Positions 58,250 to 64,000 of a stretch of DNA of 64,000 nucleotides are shown piece after piece; position 1 is the first letter of the stretch; the number at the start of each line of letters is the position of its first letter. Below the pieces are notes generated by a model. That model was not told the origin of the DNA. It saw only the letters and a list, made by a program, of their open reading frames with translations, and ran no database searches. Where the stretch lies: the NCBI GenBank assembly GCA_030248295.1, contig JASANH010000134.1, positions 35,349-99,348 on the forward strand. Reading direction: 5' to 3'. Origin of the DNA: Mesodorylaimus sp. YZB2_4 (Eukaryota > Nematoda > Enoplea > Dorylaimida > Dorylaimidae). The translations under genes and the position numbers were made by a program.

Positions 58250-58560
58250 TCACCTGCTGGTGGTATTTGTGCTAAAAACAAGCATAAAAAAATTGATTAG
58301 CCCGAATCTAAAAATCACACCCCAAAAAGAATAATTCGCGCTATGAGAGCTTTCAGAAAATTCAACTCTTTTGTCTGTAGCTTCAGTGGTTATTGCTGTA
58401 GACGTGATTCCAGTACTTCGTCGTCGTCGTCGTCGTCGTCGTCTTCCGTCGTCCCCCCTGAAACAGCAAAACGTGCATTTTGGATCTCGAGAATGGCAAA
58501 ACCGTTTTGAATGAAATTTTGCATGATCATTGGCCATGGCAAGCATAGCTCACTCCTAAA
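58250..58560 (-). pseudogene. Third locus related to the five-exon gene's 3' exon
   Basis: The minus strand has 'gagatccaaaatgcacgttt' then 'tgctgtttcag' as an acceptor, followed by GGGGGACGAC and a (GAC/GTC)n run (58,418-58,443) that encodes an acidic run in one frame. Later it reads FSESSHS. The acceptor, acidic run and FSES order repeats that of 1,549-1,700 and 14,460-14,590. No long frame survives. Confidence 0.4.
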
Positions 58561-58637
58561 ATTTTGTGCATTTTTGTTGGTTTATTGTCGAGTTATTGAC
58601 GAGCAAAGTTGCCCGCTTAACATTGCGCGTCTGTGTG

Positions 58638-61600
58638 GCATGCCTCGACTGTGTATATTGCTGCCTCGGAGGCTGCTGATGCACCGTAAATCTAGTTGTC
58701 AGCTACGGAAGGTGTGCGCGGGCCGCCTCGCCGATTTTCGTCAATTCCGTTATTTTGCTCTCGATTGATCGGATCATTTATTTGACCGAGGTAAGCATGA
58801 TCGCATCTTGTAGAGAAAATTTTTCTCTATCTCGTGGTGTAAGAATTATTTAGGTTTTTCGATATTTGCGAGCTATAAAAATTTTTGAAGTTTCGATCTT
58901 ACGTGCATGGCATTTTCATTTGGTCCCCGATCTGTGAAAAACGTTTCTAAAATTCCGCAAATGGTTTTGAAAGATTCCCACACCATTAAAATATATTAAA
59001 TTATTCGGGCTTTAGAATTTCCTTGGCTAGTTTTCACGCTATGATTGATTAAATGTTAGGCGTGTTTTTTGGTACTTTATAGGCATGGTCGCGAGGCGAT
59101 TCATGTAACATTGTCGACAGCGTCTGCATAGAAAAGGAATCTTTGTATCATCAACAGTCGTCTATCGTCTCTCATCGACAGGCCGAATTCGGCGGGTCAG
59201 GTAAATGCAGTCTGTTATTGTACATGTATATGGTTTTACAGAATAGGCGGCTGTATAACATTCAGCAGGCGTCAATGAAGCTGTTGAGCTTCCATGTTGA
59301 GCTGGGGACAACGATCATACTGTAGGTGCAAATTTACGAAACGGTGCAATCAAGATTTATGGTATATTCAGGAGTTGTTCCAGTAATAACTGATCCAGCT
59401 GAACTGATCTGCCGATCTGAGGAGTGGATAAGGCCTATCTAGACCTTAGATCTAGTTAGAATCGGGTCCAGCACAGGCCGATGACTGATAATATTGGTCC
59501 ATAAGTGCGTGATCATATGGGTCGATTTTAGTTGGGATCGGGATCCTGGCCTAGGGTCAGATCGATCGACGCTGTAAGGGAACGTAGTTGATGTATTAGT
59601 GCGCATGCAGTGTGCACACAGCTGTAAAAATTTGGCTGCGGAAGATGTTTTAGGTTTCAGATACATACGACTACTGAGAAATCAACTTCTATGATTGAGC
59701 GCCCTGATCTTCTTTATAGACACGGGTATATCGAGCTCAACAATTGCCAGCAGGTTCCCAGTCACCGAATCGACCCCTATTGAAGAAGTACGTCGATACC
59801 AGCGAATAGAATTGAATTCGCAGTCAATGTCAAAAGCGGTGCCACATACTGTGGTCTATCCCTCGCACTGGATTAACTACTACCTTCTGCGCATGACGTA
59901 CAGCAATCTTTGATGCTTCGCTAATATCCTTTTATTCCAGGTATATAACATGTATGGCCTGTAGAGTATATGTATACAGTTTTGCATATGTTCAGTTCTA
60001 GTATCTGGTATCTAGTAGCACAATAGATAAAGTTTGATTCGATGACAAATACTCGCCCCTCTCGCAACATCAAGTCACAGCTGGCAATGTGAGATCTGCA
60101 CAAATGAGACTACTGTATACTGTAGACCAGTATGACAGGTGCCTCCAGAGTTACCAATTATAGTTCACAGCAGTCGCAAATTATGTTCAGCGTATCTGCA
60201 GCGATACTTCGACAGAATACCAAATATCAAACGACCCAGCATTTTGTAACATGTAGATACCGTGCTGGAAACCGTGCCTAAAAAGTACCAAAAAACACGC
60301 CTCACATTTAATCAATCATAGCGTGAAAACTAGCCAAGGAAATTCTAAAGCCCGAATAATTTAATATATTTTAATGGTGTGAGAATCTTTCAAAACCATT
60401 TGCGGAATTTTAGAAACGTTTTTCACAGATCGGGGACCAAATGAAAATGCCATGCACGTAAGATCGAGACTTCAAAAATTTTTATAGCTCGCAAATATCA
60501 AAAAACCTAAATAATTCTTACACCACGTGATAAAGAAAAATTTCCTCTACAAGATGCGATCATGCTTACCTCGGTCGAATAAATGATCCGATCAATCGAG
60601 AGCAAAATAACGGAATCGACGAAAATCGGCGAGGCGGCCCGCGCACACCTTCCGTAGCTGACAACTAGATTTATGCGCGGAACATACTTCTCATGTAGCG
60701 TTGAGCTGTACCTGTAGCCTGTAGTCGGGTAGCCTGTAGCGGTCCTTCATACTTCGCGTGTAGCCTGTAGCGCGTAGCAGGTAGCATGTACCTTTTCGAG
60801 CAGAGGCCTGTACCCTGTACTTTTGAGTGTGCGCCTTTGGCGGACCGCCAGGGAAGAGTTTTGAAACTCAAAACTGCTGCGTTTAGTTAACTGCTGGGGA
60901 AAAATGAAAAATTGACGAGTTCAAGCGGAAACTAAAGAATTACCTAGTTTATTGAAATACTCTATAAATGTGTACTGTCTCAGCATCTAATTTTAAAATT
61001 CTATGCGCATGTATATTTCGCATCCCCATGCTACTTAGGGCTACTGGTGCACCCACAACTGTCAAGTGTTTTCACGAACTCTGTTCACAACTGCATTTTC
61101 TTCAATGAAAAGAGCGCCAGCAGAAACGAATGGGGAACATAGTATCAGCAAAATCGTAAACAGTCTCACGATTAGGACAACAATGAGATCACACTGAAAC
61201 CTGATCACACCTATCGCATGCATCAACCTAACCAATGAGACCAGACTAAAACCTGACATCAATTCCATTTGAAATTCAGCTCAACTCACAGTCAACCAAA
61301 GTGAAACTTCTGTCTGGGTAATTCAAACTCTTGGAGATGCAGGGTGAGAATTCTAGTTCTGGAGTCAGAACGGTATCTAGAAAATAAAAAATGTACAGGT
61401 TGGGGTATTTTCTGATCCAAAGAAACCTAAGGATGTTCGAATACACAGGTACTACAGACGTATGGGAGACCCAATATCCGATAAGGAATACCTACTGTAT
61501 TTGAGAAGAAGTAGTAACAATAGGTGTGGGTACTAATGGGGTACGATTTTCATGACCTTTTAGGACAATGTTCCCTCCCCCTCTCCCACGTAACCATACG

Positions 61601-62500
61601 AAAACAGGCCAGGATAAGAAAGGAATCACATTAGCAATGCAACAGAAACCACTTACTCGGTTAGCCAATTTTTGCCACGTTGTTTTCCCAAGCGCATCTT
61701 TGACCCACTTTTTCTCAGGAATTCCAGTAGTCGAGCCCCGGGGACGTATCCTCGATTGGCAGCTGTGTTTTGATCGTTTTGATCATCGGGAACACCTTAG
61801 AGTCACTAGGCTGGTTAATAATATATCTTCGTCGCTTGAGCCGCCCTGACAGGTGGACGTAATTGACCAATACTAGATAAAAATTCTTCAGTTAGTAACT
61901 TTCCCAGGCCATATACGTAAATAAAATTCAACGCGGCCTTCAAGCAGCATCGTCATCCAATCCTGGGCTTTTGTCAGATCGTCTTCATCGACATACTATA
62001 AATTCCGCCCCCATTCGTTACTCGCGAAGTCAAACTTCACTGATTTCAGAAAAAAACAAGCATTTAATAAAAAAATATGCCAGAAAACTTTAAAACTCAC
62101 TGTTCCTAATTTTCTCCACGTTCAAATTCTAAAAAACTAGTCAAAATAACCCCAAAAAACTATTTCCGAATATTTAAAAGAATTAATTTCGTTTATCGAG
62201 AGAGCCCGCTACATTCATGTGTAGAAAACGGACCAGAAACGAGAAGCAGTCCGGAAACTACATGCCATGTAGCTCGCAAGTACAGGCTACATGAGACCGA
62301 AAACGGGTCTTCATACTTGTCGTGTACCATTGAGCGGTAGCCTGTACCTGGGGTAAGCAGCTACAGTATGAAAAAATAGCCAATGTGCGCGGTGCTCGCG
62401 ACTGGAGTCGCTACAGCTACAGGCTACACGAGAAGTATGTTCCGCGCCTTAAGGTGCATCAGCAGCCTCCGAGGCAGCAATATACACAGTCGAGGCATGC
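58638..62500. repeat. Foldback element, arms of about 450 bp
   Basis: Left arm 58,638-59,089 and right arm 60,271-60,673 plus 62,452-62,500 are reverse complements with few mismatches ('ccgcctcgccgattttcgtc', 'ttcatttggtccccgatctg', 'cgctatgattgatt'). The right arm is interrupted by the insertion annotated at 60,674-62,448. The centre (59,090-60,270) has no recognised gene. Confidence 0.85.
60674..62448. mobile_element. 1.8-kb transposon with TTA target duplication
   Basis: It sits exactly inside the right foldback arm, flanked by TTA at 60,671-60,673 and 62,449-62,451. The uninterrupted left arm carries the single pre-insertion site. The ends are inverted: GCGCGGAACATACTTCTC and GAGAAGTATGTTCCGCGC. 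Sub-terminal regions are rich in 'ctgtagcctgta' words on both sides. A TTA duplication plus TIRs fits the PIF/Harbinger superfamily. No transposase is present. A minus-strand frame with PEKKWVKDALGKTTWQKLAN followed by a donor-like GTAAGTGG near 61,650 might be a coding relic. Confidence 0.75.
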
Positions 62501-62857
62501 TGTGTGGCTGGGCTAAACAGCCAGCTACCGCGCCTTTGATACAATTCTTTACAGTGCATGCAATACATCAGAAAATATACATCACAGGTGCAGCAAGTAT
62601 GTTGTGTAAAAAAGATACTCGTGCAAAATAAAGTATATACAAAAGATTTAGCACATTTATTGCATACAAAATACAGCCACCGCGCCCAGAGGTATTCGCA
62701 AGGGTCAAAGCCCTGGGAATGCATTGGATATTCATACTGCCCTTATCACAAGCCACGATGAGAAAAGCGGGGATGCAGGCTGCGAATCCGATCTACTGAA
62801 CAACACACACGGACAAGAAGGTGTTCTCTAAAAACTTTTTGTAAATCACCCTAATAT

Positions 62858-63325
62858 TCCAAAATTGCAAAATAACTAACTAACCAAGTGATAACTGATT
62901 ACACAGATATTACAAGGGATCATCGCCAACCGTTAAGTCGTTTTTTGGAAAACCAAAAATTGTGATATGTTCCTAGGTGTAAAAGAAAGCTCTGTGCAGC
63001 TCTGTGCATGGGAAGGGAAGTTGCACCGAACTCGGTGCAGCTTCCCTTCCCATGTTTTCCATAGGGCTCCCACGCAAAACATACGCCCCCCCCCTTCGCC
63101 TATGGACGTGTGGTCTCTATTCCTAATGTACGATCTGGACAAATATACGCCAATTTTTTCTGCTGATCAATAGCTACAAAAATCCAAAGTCAAAAATTAA
63201 TCCACTCCCACTGTAAACCCAAAATAATTTAGCATGTCTTGATTCATTCTATTGCCTAGAATAATTGCCCTACACACCCAAGTACCAGACAGAAAAATCT
63301 GAACACTCCCTCATACTGTAAACGT
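62858..63325. repeat. Dispersed repeat R1, copy 2
   Basis: Direct match to 4,618-5,065, interrupted between about 62,921 and 63,015 by a MITE family A arm ('accaaaaattgtgatatg', 'ggtgtaaaagaaagct'). Confidence 0.75.
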
Positions 63326-64000
63326 AGAACGTTACGCGGTGTATTACATTTCGCGGTTTTCGCAGCCTGGTCCAAATCCGCGAAATGTAGTATCTGCGAC
63401 TTAAAACATGAGTAGATACATCATTTTATTTTACGGTACACCTCTCCATATTCTTTTGTCGAAAGAACAACTGATCTTGCATGAACTAAAATTGAAATTA
63501 CAAATCACTAAAATTCAAACTACCATATATATCTCAAAACTGGATTTCCTCATCCCGTCCGTCACTTTCAGATATTTCAGAAAGTTAGCAGTACCTGTAT
63601 TTCTCTAATCATTTTGAATGCAATTTTTTATTTCGCGCGATATCTTCAAAAGCTCTGAGCAACCATCGGGCGTGCAGAGGCTTGATTACTGACATGCGAA
63701 GATCAATTTTGCCTAATCCTACCCACTATATGCGAAAATTGTGAAATAACTCACCAACCAAACGTTATAGCTTAGTAAACAGATCTTGCCACAAACAGTA
63801 ACGGCGACATCGAAGCGCGAGCATCCCTCCTAACGTTTACCCGACGTAAAACGAATTGCACAACGCACCGCAACGCGGCTTCCTATAACAAACACGCACG
63901 GCTACGTACACCGCGTCTCGCCACGATCCTTCCTTCCTCTGACTTTTTCACCTCAAACCATCAAGAAAAAAGACGAAAATACTTCTATCTTTTCCAGCGC
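63326..64000. other. No gene seen; partial R1 at 63,727-63,830
   Basis: A partial third copy of R1 ('aaattgtgaaataactcacc', 'acagatcttgccac') is present. The 66-codon plus frame at 63,408 has no motif. Confidence 0.4.

Overview
The window looks like repeat-dense intergenic DNA from an invertebrate animal. Protein-coding pieces are interrupted by short GT-AG introns, mostly 54-190 bp, many with T-rich acceptors such as TTTTCAG. There is no obvious CpG depletion, and almost every recognisable coding region belongs to a eukaryotic mobile element: Polinton/Maverick, Helitron, mariner, hAT, LINE, copia-like, SINEs and MITEs. The short introns and T-rich acceptors fit a nematode best, but that is an inference and no rRNA or conserved host gene settles it.

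Layout. 0-4 kb: a five-exon minus-strand gene (one frameshift) with an acidic linker and a Cys-rich C-terminal domain, carrying a tRNA-derived SINE in an intron; its 3' part lies in a diverged 1.2-1.4 kb repeat that recurs inverted at 14.4-15.6 kb. 4-11 kb: almost no genes, with several MITE-like inverted repeats. 11.7-14.3 kb (minus) and 16.2-25.9 kb (plus): two mirror-image Polinton remnants in the same order, DNA polymerase B, packaging ATPase, a small hydrophobic-tailed protein, then a larger conserved Polinton protein. The polymerase in the plus copy is nearly complete but pseudogenised, and it is broken into by a foldback element and a copia-like gag fragment. 27-36 kb: remnants of a hAT transposase, a tRNA-like SINE, a 5'-truncated LINE, a mariner and a 540-bp direct repeat pair. 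39-43.2 kb: a GC-rich island with a long unrecognised ORF series, followed by a polypurine tract and LTR-like sequence. 43.6-49 kb: a SANT-like exon fragment, a coiled-coil/RRM-like ORF, two MITEs and a three-exon CCHC zinc-knuckle gene. 49.7-56.9 kb: a degraded autonomous Helitron on the minus strand, followed upstream by a 41-bp minisatellite. 58.6-62.5 kb: a foldback element whose right arm is split by a 1.8-kb transposon with a TTA target duplication.

Functionally the window is a mobile-element graveyard. The main points of interest are the Helitron, whose helicase is followed by a ubiquitin-specific-protease-like domain; Polinton genes split by introns at catalytic motifs; a 352-bp palindrome inside a Polinton ATPase; and two unrecognised gene families, the Cys-rich five-exon gene with three related loci and the GC-rich ORF island.
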